This document shows positions 7,971 through 15,554 of a DNA stretch of 21,888 bases, one piece after another (position 1 is the first letter of the stretch; the number at the start of each line of letters is the position of its first letter). The notes beneath the pieces are model-generated. The model did no database searches. It saw only the letters and a list, made by a program, of their open reading frames with translations, and had not been told where the DNA came from. The stretch comes from an uncultured Lachnospiraceae bacterium (GTDB lineage: Bacteria > Bacillota > Clostridia > Lachnospirales > Lachnospiraceae), in NCBI GenBank assembly GCA_947382415.1, contig CANCYO010000050.1:1-21888 (forward strand). Direction: 5' to 3'. The position numbers and the translations under genes were made by a program.

Positions 7971-7979
7971 TAATATATG
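7971..7979 (-). promoter_or_regulatory. Possible mother-cell sigma -10 element between gpr and spoIIP
   Basis: The minus-strand string CATATATTA fits the CATANNNTA pattern and resembles a sigma-E -10. It is about 30 nt upstream of the spoIIP start. In Bacillus, spoIIP is expressed under sigma-E, so the location is sensible, but I see no convincing -35 at the right distance. Confidence 0.3.
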
Positions 7980-7985
7980 AGCCTG

Positions 7986-8903
7986 TCAGCCGCCACAGAC
8001 TATATTATTTTTTTCCATGGCGATATTGATCCCCTCGGACAGGGTGAAACTCACCCTTTTTATCACCGCGTCGATATCCTTTCCCGTCATATACATATTG
8101 TTTAACTCCGCAAAAGCAAGCCGGCTGTCAAACTTTTTGTCGATATCCTCATCCAGCCATTTCTTCAGGGCGTCCCCCACAATGGTGGCGGCGTCCACCA
8201 CCGTGGGAACTCCCACCGCGATCACCGGGATTCCCAGCTCCTCCTCCGTCAGCGCATTGCGGTGATTGCCCACGCCCGAACCGGGCTGGATACCCGTATT
8301 CGTGATCTGAATGGTCCGGTTCAGACGCCTGATGCTCCGGGCTGCCAGCGCGTCTATGACGATCAGCACATCGGGCTTCGTCTCAGCCACCACGCCCTTC
8401 ACGATCTCCGCCGTCTCCATACCGGTCTTTGCCATCACCCCCGGTTCCATACTGCTCACCAGATTCATCTTGCTGCAGTTATAGGCGGCCTTCCCGTATT
8501 CCTTCACCACATGCCTGGTAATAAACAGATTATCCACTACCTGGGGTCCCAAAGCATCGGCTGTCACCTCCCTGTTTCCAAGACCCACCACCAGTACCGA
8601 AAGCTCTTGGTCTCCCCCCGGAATCATATCCAAAAGTTCCTTCGCCAGGCAATCGGATATTTCCCGGTGATAGTCCTCATCGGGCTCCACCAGAGCCGGC
8701 GCCTCCATGGTAACATAAGTTCCGATGGGCTTTCCCATAGCCTTTGCAGCGTTTTTCGTATCGATCATCACCTTTGTGACCTGAATATCCTCATCTTCCA
8801 TATAATATTCTTCTACACGCACTCCGCGTAATTCACTGTCGGCCTCACTGATACTCTCTCTGACCTCCAGCGCCAAATCCGTTCTGACCTGAAAATTCCC
8901 CAT
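7986..8903 (-). CDS. gpr: Germination protease GPR (degrades small acid-soluble spore proteins)
   Basis: GPR is made in the forespore as a zymogen, self-processes, and digests SASPs on germination. The 305-residue protein keeps the two aspartates identified as important in Bacillus GPR: Asp116 in REVTADALGP and Asp184 in IVIDALAARS. The N-terminus MGNFQVRTDLALE contains the autoprocessing site type TD/LA.E, which gives a pro-peptide of only about nine residues if cleaved after Asp9. Bacillus megaterium GPR has about 15. ATG at 8903 is preceded by AGGGGG with about 8 nt spacing. The protein is shorter than the roughly 370-residue Bacillus enzyme. The neighbours spoIIP downstream and divergent rpsT upstream match the conserved order. 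I could not find a clear sigma-F/sigma-G promoter upstream. Confidence 0.94.
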   Translation of the reverse strand: MGNFQVRTDLALEVRESISEADSELRGVRVEEYYMEDEDIQVTKVMIDTKNAAKAMGKPIGTYVTMEAPALVEPDEDYHREISDCLAKELLDMIPGGDQELSVLVVGLGNREVTADALGPQVVDNLFITRHVVKEYGKAAYNCSKMNLVSSMEPGVMAKTGMETAEIVKGVVAETKPDVLIVIDALAARSIRRLNRTIQITNTGIQPGSGVGNHRNALTEEELGIPVIAVGVPTVVDAATIVGDALKKWLDEDIDKKFDSRLAFAELNNMYMTGKDIDAVIKRVSFTLSEGINIAMEKNNIVCGG

Positions 8904-8983
8904 GTCACATTCCCCCTAAGTCCTGTTTCCCCTTCTTTTACAGAATTTTTTTATATTTTTTGCAAAATACAGGAAAATATGTA

Positions 8984-9012
8984 TTGACAAACTCCGGGGA
9001 ATTTACTACACT
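8984..9012 (+). promoter_or_regulatory. Sigma-A promoter of rpsT
   Basis: A perfect -35 TTGACA (8984-8989) is followed after 17 nt by TACACT (9007-9012). A closer -10 match, TACAAT, lies at 9012-9017 but would need a 22-nt spacer. The transcript would begin near 9019-9024 and carry an approximately 85-nt leader before rpsT. Confidence 0.65.
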
Positions 9013-9020
9013 ACAATAGT

Positions 9021-9065
9021 ATGTTTACCTTAGTCTTCCGTGTCTGGCTATAGTGAAACATTTTT
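9021..9065 (+). promoter_or_regulatory. Hairpin followed by a short U-run in the rpsT leader
   Basis: The outer stem is ATGTTT (9021-9026) with AAACAT (9056-9061). The inner stem is TAGTC (9031-9035) with GGCTA (9046-9050), with one G-U pair. T residues at 9061-9065 follow the stem. The structure sits between promoter and gene, so it could be an attenuator or a site for autoregulation by S20. The stems are weak, and this is a candidate only. Confidence 0.35.
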
Positions 9066-9106
9066 GAAAAAATTATTGATATCGCATAAAGATGGAGGTG
9101 TACGAC

Positions 9107-9370
9107 TTGGCTAACATTAAATCCGCAAAGAAGAGAATCTTGGTAACCCGCACCAGAACAGATAGAAATAAAGCCATCCGTTCCGGCGTTAAAACCGCTA
9201 TCAAGAAGGTATACGCTGCAATCGAGTCCGGCGACAAGGCTGCTGCCCAGACCGCGCTTCAGGCAGCCGTAAAGACCATTGAGATGGCCGGCAGCAAAGG
9301 CGTTTATCACAAGAACAATGTGGCGCGCAAGGTTGCCCGCGTGAGCAAGGCTGTAAACACAATGGCTTAA
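9107..9370 (+). CDS. rpsT: 30S ribosomal protein S20
   Basis: S20 is a primary 16S rRNA-binding protein of the small subunit. The product starts (M)ANIKSAKKRILVTRTRTDRN, is 87 residues, very basic and helical, and matches the family length. I place the start at TTG 9107 because GGAGGTG lies 6-9 nt upstream. The ATG at 9092 overlaps that ribosome binding site and would add five residues (MEVYD) not found in the family. It is the only plus-strand gene here and is divergent from gpr, the usual arrangement. A strong terminator follows 20 nt after its stop. Confidence 0.96.
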   Translation: MANIKSAKKRILVTRTRTDRNKAIRSGVKTAIKKVYAAIESGDKAAAQTALQAAVKTIEMAGSKGVYHKNNVARKVARVSKAVNTMA

Positions 9371-9389
9371 AACAAAATGACCCGAAATC

Positions 9390-9423
9390 AAAGCACCCAT
9401 ACCGTCATGTGGGTGCTTTTTTG
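9390..9423 (+). terminator. Rho-independent terminator after rpsT, probably also serving the convergent TPM gene
   Basis: The stem AAGCACCCA pairs with TGGGTGCTT around an 8-12 nt loop (with G-T and A-T extension) and is followed by a run of T residues. Read on the minus strand, the same hairpin is followed by TTTGATTT, so it may act in both directions. Confidence 0.9.
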
Positions 9424-9486
9424 TTGTCTCTGCATAATTTTACGCCACCGGATCGACTGCTCAGGAATCCTGCTCACGCCGCCATA

Positions 9487-10392
9487 TCAGCGCCGTCTTC
9501 CGCCCCCACCGTGGCTGTGGCCGCCGCTGCTGGTGTGATGGCCGGAACTTCCGCCCCCTCTGTGGCTGCTTCCGCCTCCCCCGCCGCTGCTGGATTGAAT
9601 GCGATGGCTTACCACGCTCTTACGGATAAAATCATCGGATCTTTCGCGCAGTGTGGGCACTCCTCCCTGCACATAAGTCCCGGCCGTTGTGGTATCCTTC
9701 GCCTTGGTCTGATTAATATTGATCATGAGATACGCAGCCGCCACGATCGTAGAGACCACAAATGCCCCCAACACACCGGTGAGATCCATACTCCCCGAGT
9801 CTGAGCCATATCTGCCCAGATCTCTCAACCGTGTGACTGCCGCAAGATAAGCCCTGTAAGGGTCATAGTCTATATATTCATACATATCGTCAAGGACCTG
9901 CTCCTCCTCCCTCCAGCCGATAATATTTTCCATCTTTCCGCTGGTGGACAGCCATGAGCCCTTCTGACTGCCATCCGCATCCTCATACCAGTTATCCAAA
10001 AGAAGCGAACCGTCGCCATACGCCCTGTTCCAGCCGTATTTCCCATTGTCGTAGATATCGTCCGCACAGTTCATCATATTCCGCTCCCATTCAGAATCAG
10101 ATACTCCCATGGGCATATTGACCGTCACTATGACAATGTCCGCATGACTGTACCGCTCCGCCTCAGCGATAGCGGCGCGCAGCTTCTCCTCCTCTTCGTC
10201 CGTGAGCACGTCTGCGCTGTCAAATACACGCTCTGCGGGGGCTTCCGTGTTGGATCGGGTACGGTTATTCCATTTTATTTTCAGCACAAGCGTACCCAGA
10301 AGCAGTACCACAGCGATCCCTGCCACGATAAACCATACTCTGAAATATTTCAGATACTTTCTTATGGCTTCCTTTCTGATCTCTTTGTCCAT
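9487..10392 (-). CDS. TPM-domain membrane protein
   Basis: The 301-residue protein has a membrane segment at 17-38 and a TPM domain (TLP18.3/Psb32/MOLO-1 fold) at about 56-190, which opens with VFDSADVLTDEEEEKL. A second membrane segment lies at 204-224. The tail from about 262 is low-complexity Gly/Ser/His ending GGGGRRR. TPM domains are found in thylakoid photosystem-repair proteins and bacterial YgcG-like proteins; the bacterial role is not established. ATG at 10392 follows GAGAGGGAGAG. It lies 42 nt downstream of the zinc-ribbon gene and is likely cotranscribed with it. The Gly/His-rich tail could bind metal, but that is speculation. Confidence 0.85.
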   Translation of the reverse strand: MDKEIRKEAIRKYLKYFRVWFIVAGIAVVLLLGTLVLKIKWNNRTRSNTEAPAERVFDSADVLTDEEEEKLRAAIAEAERYSHADIVIVTVNMPMGVSDSEWERNMMNCADDIYDNGKYGWNRAYGDGSLLLDNWYEDADGSQKGSWLSTSGKMENIIGWREEEQVLDDMYEYIDYDPYRAYLAAVTRLRDLGRYGSDSGSMDLTGVLGAFVVSTIVAAAYLMININQTKAKDTTTAGTYVQGGVPTLRERSDDFIRKSVVSHRIQSSSGGGGGSSHRGGGSSGHHTSSGGHSHGGGGRRR

Positions 10393-10434
10393 CCCATCTC
10401 TCCCTCTCCGTTATCCATCCATATACCCATCCTG

Positions 10435-11427
10435 CTACAAAAACAGTTGCGCGCACAGGGTCAGACCTGCCAGAATCGTCGTAAGACATGCCCACAGCGT
10501 TCCGGTATATATCCAGACTTTCCCCGCTGAGATGGGAACCGTTCCGACAATCTTGCCCGTCTGTCCATTTACATAAAAAGGATATTCCTGATTGTTATAA
10601 CGATAAAGATACTTCCAGACAGGGAGCAGCCCATAGGTCTGTCCGGCGCACTTCACACGAATGTCATTGCGCAGCTGCCGTACACTGCTGTAGCCGCTGA
10701 CCTGCGCTTGCACAAGCGCTCGGGTATCCTCCATCATTTTCTGATTTGCCCTGCTCTTCAACTGTTCTGAGTCCATATTATACTTCTCAGCATAAAATCC
10801 CGACATATACCGAGGCTCAAAATCTATCATCTGCATATAGTCATATGGCTCCATCAAATCCATCACATCATCCGGCATCTCCACAGAAGCATCCACAGGG
10901 ATATCGTGAAAACCGATATCTATATTTCGGCGCACCTCATAATAAGAAGTCTCCGTATAGCTCATATTGCCGCTGACCCAGCTCCTCACCTTTGTTCCCT
11001 CTGCCTCATAAATGGCATTGACATCATAATCATAGAGCCAGAAGGGCACATAAGTCCCCTGCATGCTGTTCAGCCGCACCTCGGACAGAAAATCAGTGGG
11101 TGCAAATAAGCTTTTTTCAAATTTATCACGCAGCACCTTTTTACAGGTCTCCTTGCCCAACTTAAAAGGAATCATCTTCCCGGGCAGATACTCGCCCTCC
11201 ACGCGCTCATCCAGAATCAGATAATTGCTGCAATAAGGACACTGTGTGGCAGCCGTATGCTCTTTTAACGGAATCTCACCGCCGCAGTCCGGGCAGATGC
11301 GTATATTACCGTCCGGGGAACGCTGAAGCTCCTCACTCTCCACACTCTCACAGTAGGGACAGAACATCTTCTGCTTTTCCGGGCTGTACACCACGTTTCC
11401 GCCGCAGTTTCGACATTTAAAAATCAT
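10435..11427 (-). CDS. Zinc-ribbon (TFIIB-type) protein with C-terminal membrane segment
   Basis: The 330-residue product has two zinc ribbons at the N-terminus: CRNC...CPYC (Cys5, 8, 23, 26) and CPDC...CPYC (about 45-66). A roughly 230-residue uncharacterised domain follows, then a hydrophobic segment at the extreme C-terminus. I chose ATG 11427 because AAGGAAGGG lies at good distance; an upstream ATG at 11451 would put extra residues across that site. Relatives are often labelled 'DNA-directed RNA polymerase subunit P' or 'primosomal protein N' superfamily' because of the ribbons, but nothing else here supports a transcription or replication role. It precedes the TPM gene by 42 nt, so the two probably form a membrane-associated pair. 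Confidence 0.82.
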   Translation of the reverse strand: MIFKCRNCGGNVVYSPEKQKMFCPYCESVESEELQRSPDGNIRICPDCGGEIPLKEHTAATQCPYCSNYLILDERVEGEYLPGKMIPFKLGKETCKKVLRDKFEKSLFAPTDFLSEVRLNSMQGTYVPFWLYDYDVNAIYEAEGTKVRSWVSGNMSYTETSYYEVRRNIDIGFHDIPVDASVEMPDDVMDLMEPYDYMQMIDFEPRYMSGFYAEKYNMDSEQLKSRANQKMMEDTRALVQAQVSGYSSVRQLRNDIRVKCAGQTYGLLPVWKYLYRYNNQEYPFYVNGQTGKIVGTVPISAGKVWIYTGTLWACLTTILAGLTLCAQLFL

Positions 11428-11456
11428 ACTAATTCCCTTCCTTTTTCCCATGAAAC

Positions 11457-11487
11457 AGCCGGAGAAGTCTGATACACTCCTCCGGCT
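11457..11487 (-). terminator. Strong hairpin between pfp and the zinc-ribbon gene
   Basis: On the minus strand AGCCGGAGGAGT pairs with ACTTCTCCGGCT (12 bp, one G-U) around a 7-nt loop. Only GTTTC follows, so it lacks a good U-tract. It may attenuate rather than fully stop read-through from pfp, or it may stabilise the upstream mRNA end. Confidence 0.55.
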
Positions 11488-11512
11488 ATTCTTATGTCAA
11501 TTTGCGCCTTTT

Positions 11513-12742
11513 TTACTGCATATCCACCACAATATGTCTGGGCTGGCCGGTGATCATGATCGGCGTCAGTTCCGCCTGGATCAGAGGCTTGATATAATTC
11601 ACCATCTCCTTGGACACAAAGGTTCCGTCCTCGGTGATCCACTCCAAAGGCACCTTTTTCTCCACGTTTGCGATCTTATGTACATCGTAAAGGCCCGTGG
11701 TACAGATATAGGGATCGCTGGACTCTCTCTTCAGGGTGACCATCATACCGGTCTCGCCGTCGAAAGCAGCCTTCACTGCGGAACCTCCCACCTGATAAGC
11801 CTCGGTGATATCCACACGGGAGGTCAGATGGCCCGCGCAGCGCTGCATGGTGGAGAGCTCAATGGCTCTGGACTTGCAGCCAAACTTTTCACTCACCAGA
11901 TCTGCCAGATACTTCGCGGTACCGGACAATTGCTTGTGGCCAAAGGCGTCCACATACTCGTTGTGGTCGCCGTGCTCAAACACATACTTGCCGTCCGAGG
12001 TCTTAATACCCTCGGACACCGCAACCACAATGGCGTCCCTGGTCTCTAAGAGCTTACCGATCTTGGCGATAAACTTGTCGATATCGAACGCAACCTCCGG
12101 CAGATAAATGCCGTCCACGCCCTCACAGTCCTCGCAGGTCGCCAGCGCTGCCGCACCGGTGAGCCATCCCGCATTACGTCCCATGATCTCGATGATGGTC
12201 ACATTCTTGATATCATATACCAGACCGTCGCGGATGATCTCCTTGGTCACAGACGCTATGTATTTGGCCGCACTGCCGTAACCGGGCGTGTGATCCGTCA
12301 CTTCAAGGTCGTTGTCAATGGTCTTGGGTACGCCGATAAAGCGGATGGGACTGTCAATCTCCACCGCATAATCCGCCAGCTTCTTGATGGTGTCCATGGA
12401 ATCGTTTCCGCCTATATAAAAGAATGCAGAAATCTCATATTTCTCAAGCAGCGCAAAAATTTTCTCATACATTGCCCTGTCCGCCTCGATCTCAGGCAGT
12501 TTAAAACGGCAGGAACCCAAAAATGCAGAGGGTGTTCTCTTCAAAAGCTCCAAATCCAGATCTGACTTGATCTTCTCATCCATATCCACGATCTTCTCCT
12601 CCAGAAAACCGTGAATACCATGGCGCATACCATAGACTTTGTTTGCCCCCAGATCCTTTGCAGTCTTATAGACGCCTGCCAGAGATGAATTGATCACAGC
12701 GGTAGGTCCGCCGGACTGCCCCACAATTACATTTCCTAACAT
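11513..12742 (-). CDS. pfp: 6-phosphofructokinase, probably pyrophosphate-dependent
   Basis: Converts fructose 6-phosphate to fructose 1,6-bisphosphate in cytoplasmic glycolysis. The product is 409 residues from ATG 12742, which has GGAGG 5 nt upstream; an upstream in-frame ATG at 12766 has no such site. The motifs are GQSGGPTAVINSS near the start, GGNDS at 111-115, PKTIDND at 139-145, and MGRNAGW. In ATP-dependent enzymes the positions equivalent to Asp114 and Lys140 are Gly; Asp and Lys there mark pyrophosphate-dependent enzymes. The residue before Asp114 is Asn, where E. coli PfkA has Asp. The phosphate donor is therefore a strong inference, not a demonstration. The gene may read through into the zinc-ribbon and TPM genes. 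Confidence 0.9.
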   Translation of the reverse strand: MLGNVIVGQSGGPTAVINSSLAGVYKTAKDLGANKVYGMRHGIHGFLEEKIVDMDEKIKSDLDLELLKRTPSAFLGSCRFKLPEIEADRAMYEKIFALLEKYEISAFFYIGGNDSMDTIKKLADYAVEIDSPIRFIGVPKTIDNDLEVTDHTPGYGSAAKYIASVTKEIIRDGLVYDIKNVTIIEIMGRNAGWLTGAAALATCEDCEGVDGIYLPEVAFDIDKFIAKIGKLLETRDAIVVAVSEGIKTSDGKYVFEHGDHNEYVDAFGHKQLSGTAKYLADLVSEKFGCKSRAIELSTMQRCAGHLTSRVDITEAYQVGGSAVKAAFDGETGMMVTLKRESSDPYICTTGLYDVHKIANVEKKVPLEWITEDGTFVSKEMVNYIKPLIQAELTPIMITGQPRHIVVDMQ

Positions 12743-12801
12743 AAGTACCTCCTTCTCCCATAGCAATGAGTTAAACAGTATATTTTACTGTCCGTTGACT
12801 T

Positions 12802-12830
12802 ATTTTAACATAAATTCAGGAGACATACAA
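12802..12830 (-). promoter_or_regulatory. Possible sigma-A promoter of pfp
   Basis: On the minus strand TTGTAT (12830-12825), a 17-nt spacer, then TAAAAT (12807-12802). The -10 matches five of six and the -35 only three of six consensus bases. It lies between the HD-GYP stop and pfp, about 60 nt from the start codon. Confidence 0.45.
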
Positions 12831-12844
12831 GTTTGAAGTTCCTT

Positions 12845-14170
12845 TCACTCCCTGCTTTCCTCCAGCTCCAGCAGATACTTTTCCACCTCAGGGCGCAGCT
12901 TTAAGAAAGCGCCCGCCACCACCGGATCGAAATGGGAACCCACAGACTCTTCAATGATGGCATAAGCTTTCTGAAAAGGTATCGGCTCTTTATAACAGCG
13001 CTTGGAGATCAGCGCGTCAAACACATCCGCCACTGCCATGATCCTGGCGCACAGAGGTATCTCCTCCCCCGCAAGTCCCTCGGGATAACCGGAACCATCC
13101 CATTTCTCGTGATGATATTTTGCCACGTCATGAGCCATCTCTATGTAATCCCTCTCCTCGATGCCCCCCATGGTCTCGTAAATGATCTGGCCGCCCTCCG
13201 GAGCATGGCTCTTCATGATCTCAAATTCCTCAGGAGTAAGCTTTCCGGGCTTCTTCAGTATCCCGTCCGGCACTTTGATCTTGCCGATATCATGCAGCGG
13301 CGCAGCCTTCCACAGATTATCCAGAAAGACCTCGTCAACCTGATCCTGGTATGCTCCCTCCGCAGCCAGTTCCCGGGCGATCCGCTCCACAAACCAGCCG
13401 GTGCGCTTTACATGCTCGCCGGTATCCTCATCCCTGCCCTCAATGAGATTGGCCATACCTACAATGGTATTGTACTGGAGCTCCATCACACGCTGCTGGT
13501 GGTTCTTTAGTTCCTCCGCCTGCTGATCCACGATAGATCTTCCCCGTCGTAACACAACGGCGATACACACAGCCAGAATAAATCCTACCACCCCAAGGCA
13601 GACCACAGCCGCCAGCCGGGCCGTATAAAGCCCCTCCTCCATCTGTGCCGCAGCCATATCTCCCTTTTCTTCAAGATTGCCGTTGATCTCCATCAGCGTG
13701 TGGTTTACATTGTCAAAATAGGGACTGAGCTTCATTCCCACATAGTACTGCGCGGACTGCTTGGAACCGCTCCTGCTCAAATCCAGCACGACCTCCGTAT
13801 TGGACTTAAAACCCACATGCTGTTTGACAATAATGTGCAGCATGGCAGCATCCGCATCATCACCCAGATTTTCCTCCAGCCCGGCAAACAGCTCCGACAT
13901 TTCCTCCAAAAGCTCTGAGATACGCGTTTCATACTGAAGATACGCGGAATCCTCCCCGTTTACAATATGCTGCCACACCAGCGACTCTATCTGATAGATA
14001 TCCTCGCTGATATGAGACATGGTCTTCTGGTTCCGCACACTTCTGCGGATATTTTCTTCGTATTGTCTTGATATGGAATTGATATTGCTCATCAACAGCA
14101 GAATTCCAAGCATACATGCCGCCGACGCAATGATCATCGAAACAAGGATATGAAGGGTCATTTTCCGCAT
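12845..14170 (-). CDS. Membrane-bound HD-GYP phosphodiesterase with extracellular helical sensor
   Basis: The product is 441 residues from ATG 14170, chosen because GGAGG lies 7 nt upstream. A membrane segment is at about 4-28, followed by a helical extracellular region at about 29-185 resembling a four-helix-bundle sensor. A second membrane segment is at 186-207, then a short coiled coil without an obvious HAMP, and the HD-GYP domain at about 225-430. The HD pair is His293-Asp294 in PLHDIGK. HHEKWDGSGYP at 353-363 gives the GYP motif, and GEHVKRT holds a further expected metal-ligand His. HD-GYP enzymes linearise cyclic di-GMP or related dinucleotides, usually with a two- or three-iron centre. 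The solute-binding lipoprotein gene lies 48 nt upstream in the same operon, which suggests that the sensor region may read the lipoprotein's ligand state. Confidence 0.9.
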   Translation of the reverse strand: MRKMTLHILVSMIIASAACMLGILLLMSNINSISRQYEENIRRSVRNQKTMSHISEDIYQIESLVWQHIVNGEDSAYLQYETRISELLEEMSELFAGLEENLGDDADAAMLHIIVKQHVGFKSNTEVVLDLSRSGSKQSAQYYVGMKLSPYFDNVNHTLMEINGNLEEKGDMAAAQMEEGLYTARLAAVVCLGVVGFILAVCIAVVLRRGRSIVDQQAEELKNHQQRVMELQYNTIVGMANLIEGRDEDTGEHVKRTGWFVERIARELAAEGAYQDQVDEVFLDNLWKAAPLHDIGKIKVPDGILKKPGKLTPEEFEIMKSHAPEGGQIIYETMGGIEERDYIEMAHDVAKYHHEKWDGSGYPEGLAGEEIPLCARIMAVADVFDALISKRCYKEPIPFQKAYAIIEESVGSHFDPVVAGAFLKLRPEVEKYLLELEESRE

Positions 14171-14218
14171 ATCCAAACCTCCTGACCTGCCTGCGAACAA
14201 ATGCAGGCAGCTTCCGCT

Positions 14219-15454
14219 CTATTCCTCCGGCTGCGAAGCCCCATCCACCAGCTCATCCAAAAGCTCCTGCAGTTCTCTGCCGTCGGGATTGCCTGAAGCC
14301 ATAACGGTGCCAAAGATCGTGGCCGGTGTCCAGAACGGACTTGCAATGGACTGTCTCACCGAATAGGGCGCCTGATCCCCAAGAGCCGCCACCGCCGGAG
14401 ACTCCTGCACCTCCGCCGCCTGCGCCGCATGCACATTGGAGGGACACTCCCCGGTGACGCGGAAGCGTTTTAACTGATTCTCTTCATTCGTCATATACTC
14501 CGCAAATTTCACGGCCCATTCCGGTTCTTCTGTGGAAGCCTTCACCCCTACCAATTTGTAACCCGCAAAGCTGGCCATCTGAACCTGTTCTCCGTTCAGG
14601 GTATAGGTGGGAAGCTTCACCGCCCGGTAATTATCTCCCCACTGCTTTTTCACAAACTCCGCATTCCAGGGACCGTTCACCCCGGCGATGATCTCCCCGC
14701 TCTCGATCCCGTTCCGAAACCCCTCGTCATTGGTGTTCAAAAAAGCATCGCTTGCGGCCACGGCCAGCATGGCCTCCGCCACTTCTACGCCCGTGTGCTC
14801 CCCCGAGGTACGGTTCCAGTCACAGATATTGTGCTTTCCGTCCTCCGCCAGGCAAATCTGCATTCCCGCTCCGCCAAAAAAGGAATAGATGTACCATCCG
14901 CTGGTCCAGTCCATGGCCACGGATTTCCCCGCTCGCTCCGCCACCTGAAGCATACCGTCCAGAGATACCACGTCGGAGGGCGTAAAATACTCCGCATTAT
15001 AATACATAAAATAACCGTTGCTGGCCGTCAAAGGATATGCGCAGAGCACACCGTCCCCGGACGAAGCCTCCGCAATAGCCGCACTGTCCGCTCCGCCGTT
15101 TGCCTCGACGATCGCATCCGCCCCCTGTTCCACAGGCATCAGGACGCCTGCATTGACAAGACGCATGGTCTGATCCCCGGCAAAGGAAAACACATCAGCC
15201 AGCTGCTCCGGATTGCTCACCGCATTGTCGGCCGCGGTGTCCTCGTCTTCCACCCGCAGCACGATCTCGATTTCGGCTTCTTTTGCATGCAGCTCTATGA
15301 ATTCATCAGCCATCTCCCGCAGCATCTCCTGACTTGCCTGAGATCCCCAGACCGTCAGCTTCACCTGCCGTTTTCCGCCGCATCCGCAGATTCCGCAGAT
15401 ACCCAAAAGCATAATGGCCGCCAACAGCAATGCCGCAAATCTGTATTTTTTCAT
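14219..15454 (-). CDS. Extracellular solute-binding lipoprotein (family 1 type), without adjacent ABC permease
   Basis: The 411-residue product has a lipoprotein signal peptide: a basic start (MKKYR), a hydrophobic core, and lipobox ICGC with the lipidated Cys probably at residue 25. The mature part begins KLTVWGSQASQEMLREMADEF, typical of sugar-type family 1 binding proteins. It contains the usual hinge-region strings NGYFMYYNAEYF and AGVNGPWNAEF. No permease or ATPase gene adjoins it. Instead it is followed after 48 nt by the HD-GYP phosphodiesterase. ATG at 15454 is preceded by AGGTAGGGA, closely spaced. A perfect-consensus promoter and a leader with three inverted repeats lie upstream. 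The ligand cannot be read from the sequence, although the fold suggests an oligosaccharide or sugar. The signalling rather than transport role is inference from the gene pairing. Confidence 0.88.
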   Translation of the reverse strand: MKKYRFAALLLAAIMLLGICGICGCGGKRQVKLTVWGSQASQEMLREMADEFIELHAKEAEIEIVLRVEDEDTAADNAVSNPEQLADVFSFAGDQTMRLVNAGVLMPVEQGADAIVEANGGADSAAIAEASSGDGVLCAYPLTASNGYFMYYNAEYFTPSDVVSLDGMLQVAERAGKSVAMDWTSGWYIYSFFGGAGMQICLAEDGKHNICDWNRTSGEHTGVEVAEAMLAVAASDAFLNTNDEGFRNGIESGEIIAGVNGPWNAEFVKKQWGDNYRAVKLPTYTLNGEQVQMASFAGYKLVGVKASTEEPEWAVKFAEYMTNEENQLKRFRVTGECPSNVHAAQAAEVQESPAVAALGDQAPYSVRQSIASPFWTPATIFGTVMASGNPDGRELQELLDELVDGASQPEE

Positions 15455-15466
15455 TCCCTACCTATC

Positions 15467-15546
15467 TGTGCGCTGCGGCGCACATTTACACAGCAAGAAG
15501 TATCTGCTGTCTTTTCTCTTTCGTTGAACACACATTTTTATTCAAC
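15467..15546 (-). promoter_or_regulatory. Leader with three consecutive inverted repeats upstream of the solute-binding protein gene
   Basis: From the transcript start toward the gene there are three inverted repeats. First is GTTGAA/TTCAAC with a 12-nt loop (15546-15523). Second is ACAGCA/TGCTGT with a 9-nt loop (15510-15490). Third is TGTGCGC/GCGCACA with a 4-nt loop (15484-15467), ending 12 nt before the ATG and next to the ribosome binding site. All three arms pair perfectly. They could be RNA stem-loops that control translation, or operators for a repressor; the sequence alone does not decide. Confidence 0.55.
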
Positions 15547-15554
15547 ATACTTCT

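Noticed and set aside
8904..9000. Sigma-F/sigma-G promoter for gpr
   Set aside because: Several AT-rich strings resemble half-elements, but no -35/-10 pair has an acceptable spacer.
9487..9600. Repetitive GGT/GGC-type sequence at the end of the TPM gene, considered as a DNA repeat element
   Set aside because: It simply encodes the Gly/Ser/His-rich tail common in TPM proteins; units are irregular.
15467..15546. Possible c-di-GMP riboswitch, suggested by the downstream HD-GYP gene
   Set aside because: The conserved core of the GEMM classes, including the CAGGGCAAACC-type stretch and GNRA/receptor layout, is not visible; I keep it only as an unclassified leader.
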